Below are positions 56,048 to 64,000 of a stretch of 64,000 bases of DNA, piece after piece (position 1 is the stretch's first letter; every line of letters begins with the position of its first letter). The position numbers and the translations under genes were made by a program. Below the pieces are notes generated by a model. The model was not told the DNA's origin. It saw nothing but the letters and a program-made list of their open reading frames with translations, and did no database searches. The stretch is from DTU064 sp045588245. Lineage in GTDB: Bacteria > Bacillota > Clostridia > Oscillospirales > CAG-272. The stretch lies in the NCBI GenBank assembly GCA_045588245.1, contig JAZNDW010000022.1, positions 1 to 64,000 on the forward strand, given 5' to 3'.

Positions 56048-57925
56048 TTATCCGTCTTCATATTTTTTGAACGGCTGATGCATCGAACGCATCTGACGGT
56101 CCGCTATGCGCATTTCCCAGTCGCGTTTTCTGTTTGCAAGCATTTCACGACGCGCTGTCAGGCGGACCGCAACCGTTGATTTGAAATAATCAAGTTCTTC
56201 GCTGTAGGTCCTGACGGCTTCAAGATCACGTTCATGCTGCAGTCGGCGTTCTTCTTCAAGTCTTGCCTCTTCTTCACGGCGAAGCTGTTCTTCACGGGCA
56301 AGCTGTTCCTGACGCTCTTTCTCAATACGCGCACGCTCTTCTTCCAGCGCACGCTGCTGTGCCTGCTGAGCTTCGTACATAAGACGTTCGCGCTCTTCGC
56401 GTCTGCGGATACGTTCGCGTTCGGCTTCCTCTTTTTTGAGGCGTTCCGTTTCTTCCAAGATCCACGCCGCATCCTCGAAATCGTTTTTAATGACTTCCTC
56501 TTTTTCGCTTTCTGTGCGACGCAATTCTATGCGGGCATCAAGCTGTTCCGCGAAATATTCAAGCTCCGTCCGGAAAATCTTCGCACGGCGGCGATCTTCC
56601 TGTTCGCGCTCCATGCGCTCAAGCATAAGCCGTTGTTCTTCAGCTTCTTTTTCTTTTCTGATGCGCTCACGCTCCGCCTCACGTTCAAGACGGATACGTT
56701 CACGTTCAGCTTCTTTGGCGCGTTTCGCCGCTTCCGCTTCCTCGCGTTTGCGCTGCGCCTGTTCTTCAACGAGTCGACGGCGTTCCGCCGCCTCTTCCTG
56801 CATGAGCTGTGCTTTCGTCAGCTCTTCGATCAGAACTTTACGGATCTCAACATCGGGCAGATCGTAGTCCTCCGTAAGCTCTTCGATTATCTGTTTTATA
56901 AACTTCGGGCGAAGCGCACGCTTTCTTTCCTTGAGAGGCGTGGGCAACCGTCTGTCCTTATCGCGTTCAAGATGTCCTTTCAGAACGAGATAATTAAATA
57001 AAATATTGTGATAGATATCCTGTTCAAACTTCTCGTCTATAACCGGATTCTGCTCAATGATCTTTATTGCGTAACCGATGTCCTGATAATCCTTCAAAAA
57101 CTCAAACAGCGCTACAATTGAACGATAGTTCGGGTTTTTCTTAAGCGCGTTCGTTTTTGTAATGGCGCCCTTAACTCTCGGCAGCTTCGCCATCTGCTCC
57201 GCAAACGAGCTTCTCATATACGTTGACAGTATGCGGTAAAGTCTTGATATACGCTCAAAAACGTCTCTGTTTTTGTCATCCGTATCAAGTGCGCTGTCAA
57301 CGTCCTTGATGTGCATAAACATATCAAGATGAACGAGCTCTGTGGCGCTTGACATATCGGAACGAAGCTTCAACTTCGCGCCGAATTCTTCGCTCATGAC
57401 CTGGAACAGCGCATCGTGTCTGATCTTGACGAACTGATACGCCATCTCAAGCGTTGTATAAATGAGTCTGTTTTCGTAAAGCTCGGAAGAATCCTCGCGG
57501 AACCTCTGCATAAGTCTGTTGGGACGTACTTCACCGGTATCCTCTTTGTAGTTATCTACCAAAGCCGCGTGCATGGACAGGTGACGCACAACGTCGCTTC
57601 CCGCTTTTTTTGCCTGTGCGACGTTTACGAGCAGCTCATCCTCGCGGATAAAGCTACGCGGAGACGATATAATGTTCTGAAACGCGTCCAGTGCTTTTTC
57701 AATCGCTTCGACCCACGTAATATCAACGATTTTTTCCATTCGTCTGTTGGAAAACTGAAATTCGTTGTCTGCGCGGCAGATCGCGTCCATGAAAAATTCG
57801 TAAAACTCCGTGCTGGAAAGAGCGCGAATGACACTTTTGGTAAACTTCTCGTAAACCGGATCGATCACACCGATCACATCGTTTTCAGTTGTAACAGGTG
57901 CCGCTTTTTCTTTTCGGGTTGCCAA
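56048..57925 (-). CDS. Cytosolic DUF2357-like protein with extended coiled coil
   Basis: 625 residues, no signal peptide or TM. The N-terminal helical part (1 to ~345) contains RPNRLMQRFREDSSELYENR (134-153) and NPNYRSIVALFEFLKDY, patterns that recall the DUF2357 domain of McrC-like partners of McrB. The PD-(D/E)XK nuclease expected after it is not seen. Instead residues ~360-600 are almost purely Arg/Glu/Lys/Ala helical repeats, a long single-helix or coiled coil of about 240 residues (up to ~35 nm). It is directly upstream of the exported 449-residue gene and 31 bases downstream of the McrB-like ATPase gene, so it is likely the ATPase's partner. Confidence 0.8.
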   Translation of the reverse strand: MATRKEKAAPVTTENDVIGVIDPVYEKFTKSVIRALSSTEFYEFFMDAICRADNEFQFSNRRMEKIVDITWVEAIEKALDAFQNIISSPRSFIREDELLVNVAQAKKAGSDVVRHLSMHAALVDNYKEDTGEVRPNRLMQRFREDSSELYENRLIYTTLEMAYQFVKIRHDALFQVMSEEFGAKLKLRSDMSSATELVHLDMFMHIKDVDSALDTDDKNRDVFERISRLYRILSTYMRSSFAEQMAKLPRVKGAITKTNALKKNPNYRSIVALFEFLKDYQDIGYAIKIIEQNPVIDEKFEQDIYHNILFNYLVLKGHLERDKDRRLPTPLKERKRALRPKFIKQIIEELTEDYDLPDVEIRKVLIEELTKAQLMQEEAAERRRLVEEQAQRKREEAEAAKRAKEAERERIRLEREAERERIRKEKEAEEQRLMLERMEREQEDRRRAKIFRTELEYFAEQLDARIELRRTESEKEEVIKNDFEDAAWILEETERLKKEEAERERIRRREERERLMYEAQQAQQRALEEERARIEKERQEQLAREEQLRREEEARLEEERRLQHERDLEAVRTYSEELDYFKSTVAVRLTARREMLANRKRDWEMRIADRQMRSMHQPFKKYEDG

Positions 57926-57956
57926 TACAGCGCTCTCCTTTCCCGGAATTTAATTA

Positions 57957-59573
57957 TCAGTTGTTCTTCTTGAGATATTCGATATATCCCTTACAGATCA
58001 CCATAGTGTTTTTGCCGAATACACGGTCAAGATACGTTGAGAATTTAGTAAGCTCGTCCTTCATAAAGCCAAGGCTCAAAGATTCAAACTTACGCAAAAC
58101 CTTCTTTGCGACGATGAAGTCGACAGCCTGGATCTCGGTGCCTCCGCAAGCGACAAAGCACGGAACAAAATCCACGATCTGCTTCATGATTCGGTTACCG
58201 AACGCAAGTCTGAACGCCTTGATTATGTATTCGTTTACAACGTCAAGCTTATCGAGCATTTCGCTTGAAATGGGATACTTTTCTTTCGCCTCTTTGAATA
58301 GCTCGATCAAACGGTCCGTTGATATATATATCGGAGGTGTGTCCTCGCATTCAAATGCGTCCGCACGGCTGTCAAGGTCGATCGGGATCGCACGGTCATA
58401 CACCTTGTCGGCAACGGCAAACGTCGAGTCGTCGTTGTTGATCGTTCCGACGAACCAAACATTGTTGGAGATCTGAACGTTACCGCCTTCGATAAGACAC
58501 GGGTCGTTGTCGAACACCGCCGTAACGATATCGATCTTCCATTCCTCCTGACGGGGCATTTCAAGGATCGAAAGCATTTCCGCGAAGTAATACTCAACGC
58601 GGGCGATGTTCATCTCGTCAAGGATGATGATGTGCGGATCACGGTAGAAGTTTCCTTCATAAATAGCACGAAGGAACTCAGTTTCCGAATAACGCTTCGT
58701 AAATTCATTATAATAGCCGTAAAGCTCGGTACGTTCACGCCATGACGGCTGTACGGAAACGACCGTCGTATCCTTTTGCACGAATTTACCGAACGCATAC
58801 GGCAAACTCGTTTTACCCGTACCGGAAATACCCTGCAAAATAATGATTCTCGTCGTACCGAGAGATGCGACAAAGTATCGCATCATGTCGATTTCATAAT
58901 AAAGACGCAGACGGGATGCCGCAAACTTTCTGAATCTTTCGCAGAATTCCGGGAGTGTTACATCATTATCGTACTCAGGAGCAACGTACTCGGTCTTATA
59001 ATAGTTATCAACGCTGGTAAGACGGAAGAATCTGCTCTCCGAAGGGTCGACGCACGGCGAATCAAAGCGGTTTCTCGCAGCGTTGATGTACGGAGCAGCA
59101 TCGGTATCCTCTGTTTTGGTTTCGTCTGTGTCCGTTTCTTCTTCGGATTCATCTTCCTGCTCCGCATTAAATTCGGAAAGTGCGCTTTTATCTCCGCTGA
59201 GCTGTGCAACTCTCATCGCAAGGAGCTTGTCCTTTTCGTAGTTGGCACGGATAAGGTCACGCTGAAGCTTGTTGACCTGTTTGACAAGCTCGTCATACTT
59301 CTTCGGCGAGATTCTGACTCTGAAGATCTTCTTTATAAGCTTAAACAGCCCTATCAGCATCACGACGATGAGCACGACGAGAATGATGTTGACGACCAAC
59401 ATCATTATCCATTCGAGCGTGGAAAAATCAACGCTGTTTTTCTCGATGATCTCCATTCTCATCGGGAAATTCAAAAGATAATTCAAGAAATTCCCGAGCG
59501 CCGAGATAACCTCGACCAACGCACGAAAGACATTTCCTATGTCCTGAAAAAAATACCTGAAAAAGTTATCCAT
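57957..59573 (-). CDS. Membrane-anchored McrB-like AAA+ ATPase
   Basis: 538 residues. An amphipathic N-terminus (1-45), one strong TM (about 55-80, WIMMLVVNIILVVLIVVMLIGL), a coiled-coil segment (about 90-125) and an acidic linker (128-155) come before the AAA+ domain. Walker A GISGTGKT is 248-255 and Walker B IIILDEMN is 315-322. Sensor region GTINNDDS is 376-383, with the conserved YDRAIPIDL arginine at 394. This is the McrB/MoxR-type AAA subclass, more usual in restriction systems, here tied to the membrane with no DNA-binding domain seen. It sits between a signal peptidase and its coiled-coil partner. Confidence 0.86.
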   Translation of the reverse strand: MDNFFRYFFQDIGNVFRALVEVISALGNFLNYLLNFPMRMEIIEKNSVDFSTLEWIMMLVVNIILVVLIVVMLIGLFKLIKKIFRVRISPKKYDELVKQVNKLQRDLIRANYEKDKLLAMRVAQLSGDKSALSEFNAEQEDESEEETDTDETKTEDTDAAPYINAARNRFDSPCVDPSESRFFRLTSVDNYYKTEYVAPEYDNDVTLPEFCERFRKFAASRLRLYYEIDMMRYFVASLGTTRIIILQGISGTGKTSLPYAFGKFVQKDTTVVSVQPSWRERTELYGYYNEFTKRYSETEFLRAIYEGNFYRDPHIIILDEMNIARVEYYFAEMLSILEMPRQEEWKIDIVTAVFDNDPCLIEGGNVQISNNVWFVGTINNDDSTFAVADKVYDRAIPIDLDSRADAFECEDTPPIYISTDRLIELFKEAKEKYPISSEMLDKLDVVNEYIIKAFRLAFGNRIMKQIVDFVPCFVACGGTEIQAVDFIVAKKVLRKFESLSLGFMKDELTKFSTYLDRVFGKNTMVICKGYIEYLKKNN

Positions 59574-59653
59574 TTTTCCTCATATATGAGCCAACATCCG
59601 TCCGCACCGTCAATTAATCCTGGATCGGACGCATATAGACTCCGTTTATCGGA

Positions 59654-60493
59654 TCATTCCGTTTCTGTGGGAGACGCCGCCTTCGCAGCCTGCTCCTCCT
59701 GTTCTTTTTTCATGCTTTCAAGCAGCTCTGCTTTCAGCTTTTCGCGCAGCTCTGCCTCAAGCGCAGCTCTCTCCGCTTCTTTCGTCTTTTCGTCGTCTTT
59801 CTTCGCCATAGCGACGTCAGCCGCGGTGCGCTCCTGCTCATACTTGATACGGTTCTTCACGTTCTGATACTCAAAGAGCACGCGGAAGAACTGGATCAAA
59901 TGGAAAATAAAGAACAAGAATACCGGGATAACGACGACGATGAGGAAGCCCTCCGTCGTCTGCAGGTAATCGAATACCTTACCGACGCCGGGGATCCTGA
60001 ACTTATATTGACCGACAAGCTCAGATTCATGAACTGTCAACGGGTCGACTGTGGGGTTGTTATCACCCTTCGTTTCAAAGATAAGGTACCCACCGCCATC
60101 ATAAATGTTTTCAATACGGTGCGTATTGAGAACTCGTTCGCCGTTGATAACGGTCCAGAACGTGATGATATCTTTCGGACGTAACTCATCTGCATCCTTG
60201 ATCGCTGTGTCTACGATCAGGTCACCCGAAAGAATTTCCGGGTACATGGAGTCGGTCTGGATGGACAAGAGTCTGAGTCCGAAAATACTCGGAACACCGT
60301 TTCCGGACGTCGTAACAAAAGAGACATACGTACAGATCGCCGCAACGATTATTGCTACAACAAGCACAACGTTGATAACGATGTTAAGCACCTTATGCGG
60401 TTTTTTGCCTTCGGTCTCCTCAACGACAATCTCCGGTTGAACTGCTGTCGCAGCGTCGCCCGCCATCACTTCTTTTTTTTCTTGTTCGTTCAT
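59654..60493 (-). CDS. SipW/ER-type signal peptidase I (second of two)
   Basis: 279 residues. N-terminal cytosolic stretch (1-33), TM about 35-57, catalytic serine S82 in SIQTDSMYPEILSGDLI, catalytic histidine H125 in VLNTHRIENI, Asp D144 in ETKGDNNPTVD. A second TM is at about 178-198, then an 80-residue charged helical tail (AERAALEAELREKLKAELLESM) on the cytosolic side. Only loosely like the 264-residue enzyme at 53800. It follows the 329-residue exported gene by 91 bases and precedes the ATPase gene by 80. The tail could dock on the coiled-coil protein. Confidence 0.92.
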   Translation of the reverse strand: MNEQEKKEVMAGDAATAVQPEIVVEETEGKKPHKVLNIVINVVLVVAIIVAAICTYVSFVTTSGNGVPSIFGLRLLSIQTDSMYPEILSGDLIVDTAIKDADELRPKDIITFWTVINGERVLNTHRIENIYDGGGYLIFETKGDNNPTVDPLTVHESELVGQYKFRIPGVGKVFDYLQTTEGFLIVVVIPVFLFFIFHLIQFFRVLFEYQNVKNRIKYEQERTAADVAMAKKDDEKTKEAERAALEAELREKLKAELLESMKKEQEEQAAKAASPTETE

Positions 60494-60584
60494 TAGGTCC
60501 TTCCTTGTCTTGTCTATGCGACATTTATTAAAGCAAACTACTGTTGCAAGAAGTCAAAGTTAATGTTTTTATGTAGCGCCGTCA

Positions 60585-61574
60585 TCATTCAATAGGCTGC
60601 ATTCCCGAATGAGGATCGGTCGTTGCAAGGAATTGAATGTTCGCCATGATCTGCGCTTCTTTGATGCTGTTGTTACAGTCCATATCCTGACCTTCAAGCC
60701 AGATATAAAGCTGAATCATAACAACCTCGTTTTTGTCAATGGTAAAAAGGTCCACGGGAGTTAAAAACTCACCGAAATAAAAGATCTGTCTGTCACGCTC
60801 TACCGGATCGGATTCTTGCCATACGGTAGCCGTCTGCAGAATGATATTTTCGGACGGGATCAACGAATCCTCGCCGTCGATACTTGGGGTATTCACGTAC
60901 CCATACGAACCATCGTAGTGCTTGTTGCAGTTCGGCTCATAAATATAAAATAACGGTTCTTCTTCGGTCGGCGCGTTGTTTTCGTCAAGACGTGTTATCT
61001 TGATCCCGACGCGAACGGCGCTTTCGGCGCCGTCTCCGACGTTCGTATGCGTAAGCGTCTCCGCATCCCAGAGAAGCTCACCTATAAGATATGTTCCCGA
61101 GCCGTCCTCGCCGCCGTCAACGGCGACAGCGGGAGCGAGGGAAACGCTTGCACGCTCGTCCGAGCGGGCAAAAAACGTTGCGATAACGTAATAGCCTTCG
61201 TAATTGTTGCGGTTGGCGTTGCGCTCGTCGGACAACGGGAGCCACTTTCCTGTGAGTCGTCCGTCAACGTCGTATACCGCGGCAAAAAAGCTGTCATTTT
61301 CATCGGAATAGGTCACCGGACGCAGCGGCGCGACCACGTTCATCATGTCGATATATGAAATCTGCTGTCCCCATTCGGTGCCGCTTACATCGGTTGAGAT
61401 CTCAAGACCCATGGGAGTGTTAACATATATAGACATATTACTGACTCGGTTTAATCTGCTGCGGGCGAACCATGTATAAGAAGAAACCGTGAGCAAAAGC
61501 AGTAATACAAGCACAACATAGAAGTAAATCGCAATTTTTGTTCTCTTTTTGCGAGCCCATGTATTTACAGTCAC
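60585..61574 (-). CDS. SipW-type exported subunit, 329 residues
   Basis: A basic start and hydrophobic helix (about 13-31) exit at TVSSYTWFARSRLNRVSNMS (W35-F36). Shared features are PVTYSDENDSFFAAVYDVDGRLTGKW early on, GYYVIATFFARSDERASVSLAPA in the middle, and MIQLYIWLEGQDMDCNNSIKE near the C-terminus (matching the 449-residue protein). The start is GTG at 61574 with GGAG six bases upstream; the longer reading to 61640 lies in the hairpin. It is the second gene of the locus. Cysteines occur in EPNCNKHYD and DMDCNNS and could form a disulfide. Confidence 0.82.
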   Translation of the reverse strand: MTVNTWARKKRTKIAIYFYVVLVLLLLLTVSSYTWFARSRLNRVSNMSIYVNTPMGLEISTDVSGTEWGQQISYIDMMNVVAPLRPVTYSDENDSFFAAVYDVDGRLTGKWLPLSDERNANRNNYEGYYVIATFFARSDERASVSLAPAVAVDGGEDGSGTYLIGELLWDAETLTHTNVGDGAESAVRVGIKITRLDENNAPTEEEPLFYIYEPNCNKHYDGSYGYVNTPSIDGEDSLIPSENIILQTATVWQESDPVERDRQIFYFGEFLTPVDLFTIDKNEVVMIQLYIWLEGQDMDCNNSIKEAQIMANIQFLATTDPHSGMQPIE

Positions 61575-61624
61575 AGTATCTCCTTTCCAAAAATTACAAT
61601 TTTTGTATAATCGAATGTTGCACG

Positions 61625-61657
61625 GCGAGTGACGACTCAAAAAGAGCCGTCACTCGC
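61625..61657 (-). other. Strong intercistronic hairpin without U-tract
   Basis: GCGAGTGACG (61625-61634)/CGTCACTCGC (61648-61657) stem with a small inner stem, between the 727- and 329-residue genes. No T-run follows on the minus strand. Together with the position after the first and probably most abundant subunit gene, this suggests an mRNA processing or stability element that sets stoichiometry. Confidence 0.6.
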
Positions 61658-61705
61658 TGTACTTGTTAAATTAAATGTTTCGGTTTGCGTTGAACACGTC
61701 AACGA

Positions 61706-63889
61706 TTAGGTTGTAGGATTCGTTGCAGTTGTCTCTTCTGCTTCTGTTTCTGCGCTCGGATTATGGAAATCTGCATATTCCATAGGAACAAGGTTAGCAG
61801 AGCTGGAGAACTGGAGGTTCAGCTTCCCGGAAACGGATGCTGCTGCGTCAGCCGCAACGTCACCGTTGCCGATCGTTGTACCGTCGAGGTAAACGAGAGC
61901 AGAGATTCTTTCGGTAGCATTCTGAGTGAGAGCCTTAATCTGTGCATCTTCGGTTTCCTTAACCATCTCAACCTTTACGGTCGTTTCAACCGTCGTTACG
62001 TCACCGGTTGTCTCATCCGTTGTAGACTGGGTCACAGTGTTAGTGCCGAGAGCCATTGCGTATGTTGCATCAGTAACGATCTTGGTTGTTGTTGTTTCGG
62101 TATTAGAAGCTTCAGTGGGGCTGTTTTCTCCGGGAACTACAGTCGTCGTAACCGTTGTCGTAACCTGAAGCATATAGATGTTAGCTTCGTACTCGCCGCC
62201 ATTGTTAACGGCAGCATCAGCATCAAGAACTGCAACACCATATACTTCATACGAAGTTGTGTTGTAGAATACGACGCGAACGTTCTTAAGCAGAGACTTC
62301 ATCTGTGCAAACGTGAAGGAAGTGGAAGAAGACGTAAATGTCATCGTGCTTCCGTTACCCCAAGTGTTGTTAATGTCGGTCTCGTCAGCATTTTCCTTGT
62401 TATCATCGTAGATACGGTCGGTTGCTTCCGTCTGGAGCAGGAGATAGGACTCTGCTGCGTTCGTGCGGAATGCAAGGTCGATAACGTATCCATAGAATTC
62501 GGTGAGAGGCATTGCTGCTTCAGCATTCGTATCTCTGCCAAACTCCGGAACCACTCCTGCTACAACCTGGAGATATGCAGGCTTAACAGTCGTTGCAGTT
62601 GCCATTGTTGCAGGGAAGTCGTTAAGAGTGGTGCCGTTATAGTCGATATCCATCGTGATGGAAGCCTTATAGTCTGTGCAGTGGTCTGCGATGTCAGCAT
62701 AAACGCCGCCGCCCGTCTTCATCGAAACAGTAACACCATTCTTCATTGCATCGGTAGCAAATGCACCGATATCAGCCTTGATTTCCGCAACGGTCTTGCC
62801 GTTAACAAGCATTCCGTCTGTATCAGCAAGCTTGTTAAGAGGAGTAGAGATATCAGCCCAAGCAATAGAATCTCCGGTAAGAGCTGCGATGTCTGTCTGC
62901 GCAGATTTAACGCTGGCAATAGTTGCATTCAAAGCGTTAATAGGTGCCATGAAATCAGCATTAACAACTGTTGTGCCGGCATATGTTTCAAGCTGTGCAA
63001 CTACATCTGCAAGAGATTTGGTTTCGTCTTCAACAAGACCCTTAACAACTCTCCAACCGTTTCCTTCGCCATAAGTAGCATTAGAAGCAACATAAGCAAG
63101 AATATACTGCTTGTATGCTTCTTCAATATACTCAAGAGCACCTGTCTTGGTCGTTGTTCCGAGAAGGTCATCTACGATAGCTGTCATATAAGCAACATCT
63201 TCCTGAGTATATGTGTCACCTCCGGAAGAAGTACCGTGCTTAATAGCAATGTTTGCAAGATTGGAACCGTTTGTTTCAAGAGAACCTGCTGCGATCGTTC
63301 TTGCAAGACCCATAGCCGTGCTTGCAGCCGCCTTAGCGTTACGGTATGCAAGCTCACGGTCCGTCATACCGGAAGCAACACCAACAGCGCGGAAGCCGTA
63401 GTTGTTGTTCTGGGAGAAGGATCTGTTAACGTATGTACCGGTAACAGTGTTGGATTCAAGGCCGGATACACGTCCGTCAGCTCCGTATACGGGAGTCTTG
63501 AGGAGCGAAGAAGAATTGAGCTTATTGTCTGCCGATGTGTAGTTCAGCTGAGAGGGAAGAAGTGTGATATCACCTGTACCGTACACGGTATTTTCGGAAA
63601 CATCTACAAGGTTGCCCCAATAGTGGTTGGCAATCGCGCCGTCAGTTAATACACCGTCAAGAACGTCCTGAATAGTACCTGTCCCTGCTACATCACTGAA
63701 TGTAAGCGCCATTTCGAGTGCACCGTTGGCGCCAATTGCTGTGTTGATTCCCTTAACTTCGGGTGCCGTGGAGAGAGTGAACCATGCGTATGTAGATGAA
63801 ATTACCATGATCATCGCAACCAACAGCATGCACATTGCCGAAATCAGCTTGGCGCGCAAACCGTAAAGGGAATTTGCCTTTTTGTTCAT
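61706..63889 (-). CDS. Probable major SipW-type exported subunit, 727 residues
   Basis: First gene of the locus in the window. A hydrophobic helix (about 13-31) exits at ISSTYAWFTLSTAPEVKG (A35-W36-F37). Shared with the 1738-residue protein: INTAIGANGALEMAL, WGNLVDVSEN, PVYGADGRVSGLES, NYGFRAVGVASG, YGYVIDLAFRTNAAESYLLLQ and ISALVYLDGTTIGNGDV. It lacks the Ig-like extension and ends in ETEAEETTATNPTT, a Thr/Glu-rich tail with no anchor. The start at 63889 follows AAAGGA by about 13 bases; the ORF to 63994 has no site. Helical insert about 170-330 (AAAASTAMGLART, KSAQTDIAALTGD). Best candidate for the bulk structural subunit. Confidence 0.84.
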   Translation of the reverse strand: MNKKANSLYGLRAKLISAMCMLLVAMIMVISSTYAWFTLSTAPEVKGINTAIGANGALEMALTFSDVAGTGTIQDVLDGVLTDGAIANHYWGNLVDVSENTVYGTGDITLLPSQLNYTSADNKLNSSSLLKTPVYGADGRVSGLESNTVTGTYVNRSFSQNNNYGFRAVGVASGMTDRELAYRNAKAAASTAMGLARTIAAGSLETNGSNLANIAIKHGTSSGGDTYTQEDVAYMTAIVDDLLGTTTKTGALEYIEEAYKQYILAYVASNATYGEGNGWRVVKGLVEDETKSLADVVAQLETYAGTTVVNADFMAPINALNATIASVKSAQTDIAALTGDSIAWADISTPLNKLADTDGMLVNGKTVAEIKADIGAFATDAMKNGVTVSMKTGGGVYADIADHCTDYKASITMDIDYNGTTLNDFPATMATATTVKPAYLQVVAGVVPEFGRDTNAEAAMPLTEFYGYVIDLAFRTNAAESYLLLQTEATDRIYDDNKENADETDINNTWGNGSTMTFTSSSTSFTFAQMKSLLKNVRVVFYNTTSYEVYGVAVLDADAAVNNGGEYEANIYMLQVTTTVTTTVVPGENSPTEASNTETTTTKIVTDATYAMALGTNTVTQSTTDETTGDVTTVETTVKVEMVKETEDAQIKALTQNATERISALVYLDGTTIGNGDVAADAAASVSGKLNLQFSSSANLVPMEYADFHNPSAETEAEETTATNPTT

Positions 63890-64000
63890 TGGTTTAATTC
63901 GTCCTTTCAAAAAATAGATTTTTGCGTGTTTGGATCTCTCCACCTCCGCCGAGGTTTGTTTATATCGACCCGCGTGCGGCGAGCGCAGCCACACAAGGAT
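63890..64000. other. Upstream region of the surface locus, cut by the window end
   Basis: The 111 bases before the 727-residue gene hold a weak AAAGGA site and a GCGGGTCGAT/CCGCACGCGG hairpin-like stretch. I find no convincing -35/-10 pair, so the operon promoter probably lies beyond the window or earlier genes belong to the same unit. Confidence 0.35.

Noticed and set aside
57957..59573. McrBC-type restriction system
   Set aside because: The ATPase is membrane-anchored, its partner shows no nuclease motif, and the neighbours are secretion genes.
61763..63649. A 628-residue open frame on the plus strand opposite the 727-residue gene
   Set aside because: It is rich in Cys, Ser and Asn with no recognisable motif and lies exactly antisense to a gene with clear homologues in the locus. 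It is an effect of codon bias.
46029..63889. Type IV pilus or archaellum-like system
   Set aside because: There is no prepilin GFxxxE site, no PilB/PilC-type ATPase or platform protein, and the AAA+ enzyme is of McrB class.

Overview
The window reads as chromosome of an endospore-forming member of the Clostridia, probably an uncultured gut or rumen lineage near Oscillospirales or Christensenellales. Spore genes (spmA, spmB, spoVAD, spoVAE), an AbrB-type regulator, the tilS-hprT-ftsH cluster and PyrR-controlled pyrimidine operons all point that way. I could not compute a phylogeny, so the order-level placement is inference. I see no prophage, integrase, CRISPR array or rRNA. The only mobile DNA is two decayed RAYT/REP elements and some hairpin-rich intergenic repeats.

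0-29 kb holds housekeeping genes in short operons. In order they are: a PyrR attenuator with pyrR and a uracil permease; a CDF metal exporter; a divergent GyrB/ParE-like subunit without a partner; RAYT remnant 1; an AbrB-like regulator divergent from spmAB; tilS-hprT-ftsH; a coiled-coil protein with an RRXRR-like N-terminus; spoVAD-spoVAE; a hydrolase with mnmA; a glycosyltransferase fused to a CsaB-type pyruvyl transferase; pncB; a pfkB-family kinase with ruvX and a flavoprotein; and a calcium-type P-ATPase. A tRNA-Glu(CUC) follows.

29.5-38.7 kb is the de novo pyrimidine operon pyrC-carB-pyrK-pyrD-pyrF-pyrE-pyrB-pyrI on the minus strand. It has its own promoter and a second PyrR attenuator that closely matches the first. 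carA is absent from the window. 38.8-46 kb carries a heterodimeric ABC exporter, a second copy of the hydrolase family, RAYT remnant 2 and a BspA-type leucine-rich-repeat surface protein.

46-64 kb is the standout. Ten tightly packed minus-strand genes encode two different SipW/ER-type signal peptidases (Ser-His), six exported proteins whose N-terminal hydrophobic segment ends in a SipW-like aromatic motif, a membrane-anchored McrB-like AAA+ ATPase, and a 625-residue cytosolic partner with a DUF2357-like N-terminal part and a very long charged coiled coil instead of a nuclease. Four of the exported proteins share conserved internal and C-terminal motifs and look like one subunit family. They range from 329 to 1738 residues, the largest carrying Ig-like tandem domains. 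No sortase motif, SLH domain or pilin-type motif is visible. I interpret the locus as a TasA-like surface fibre or matrix system with dedicated maturation peptidases and an ATP-driven component on the inner face of the membrane. I know of no described system with this combination, but no database search was possible.
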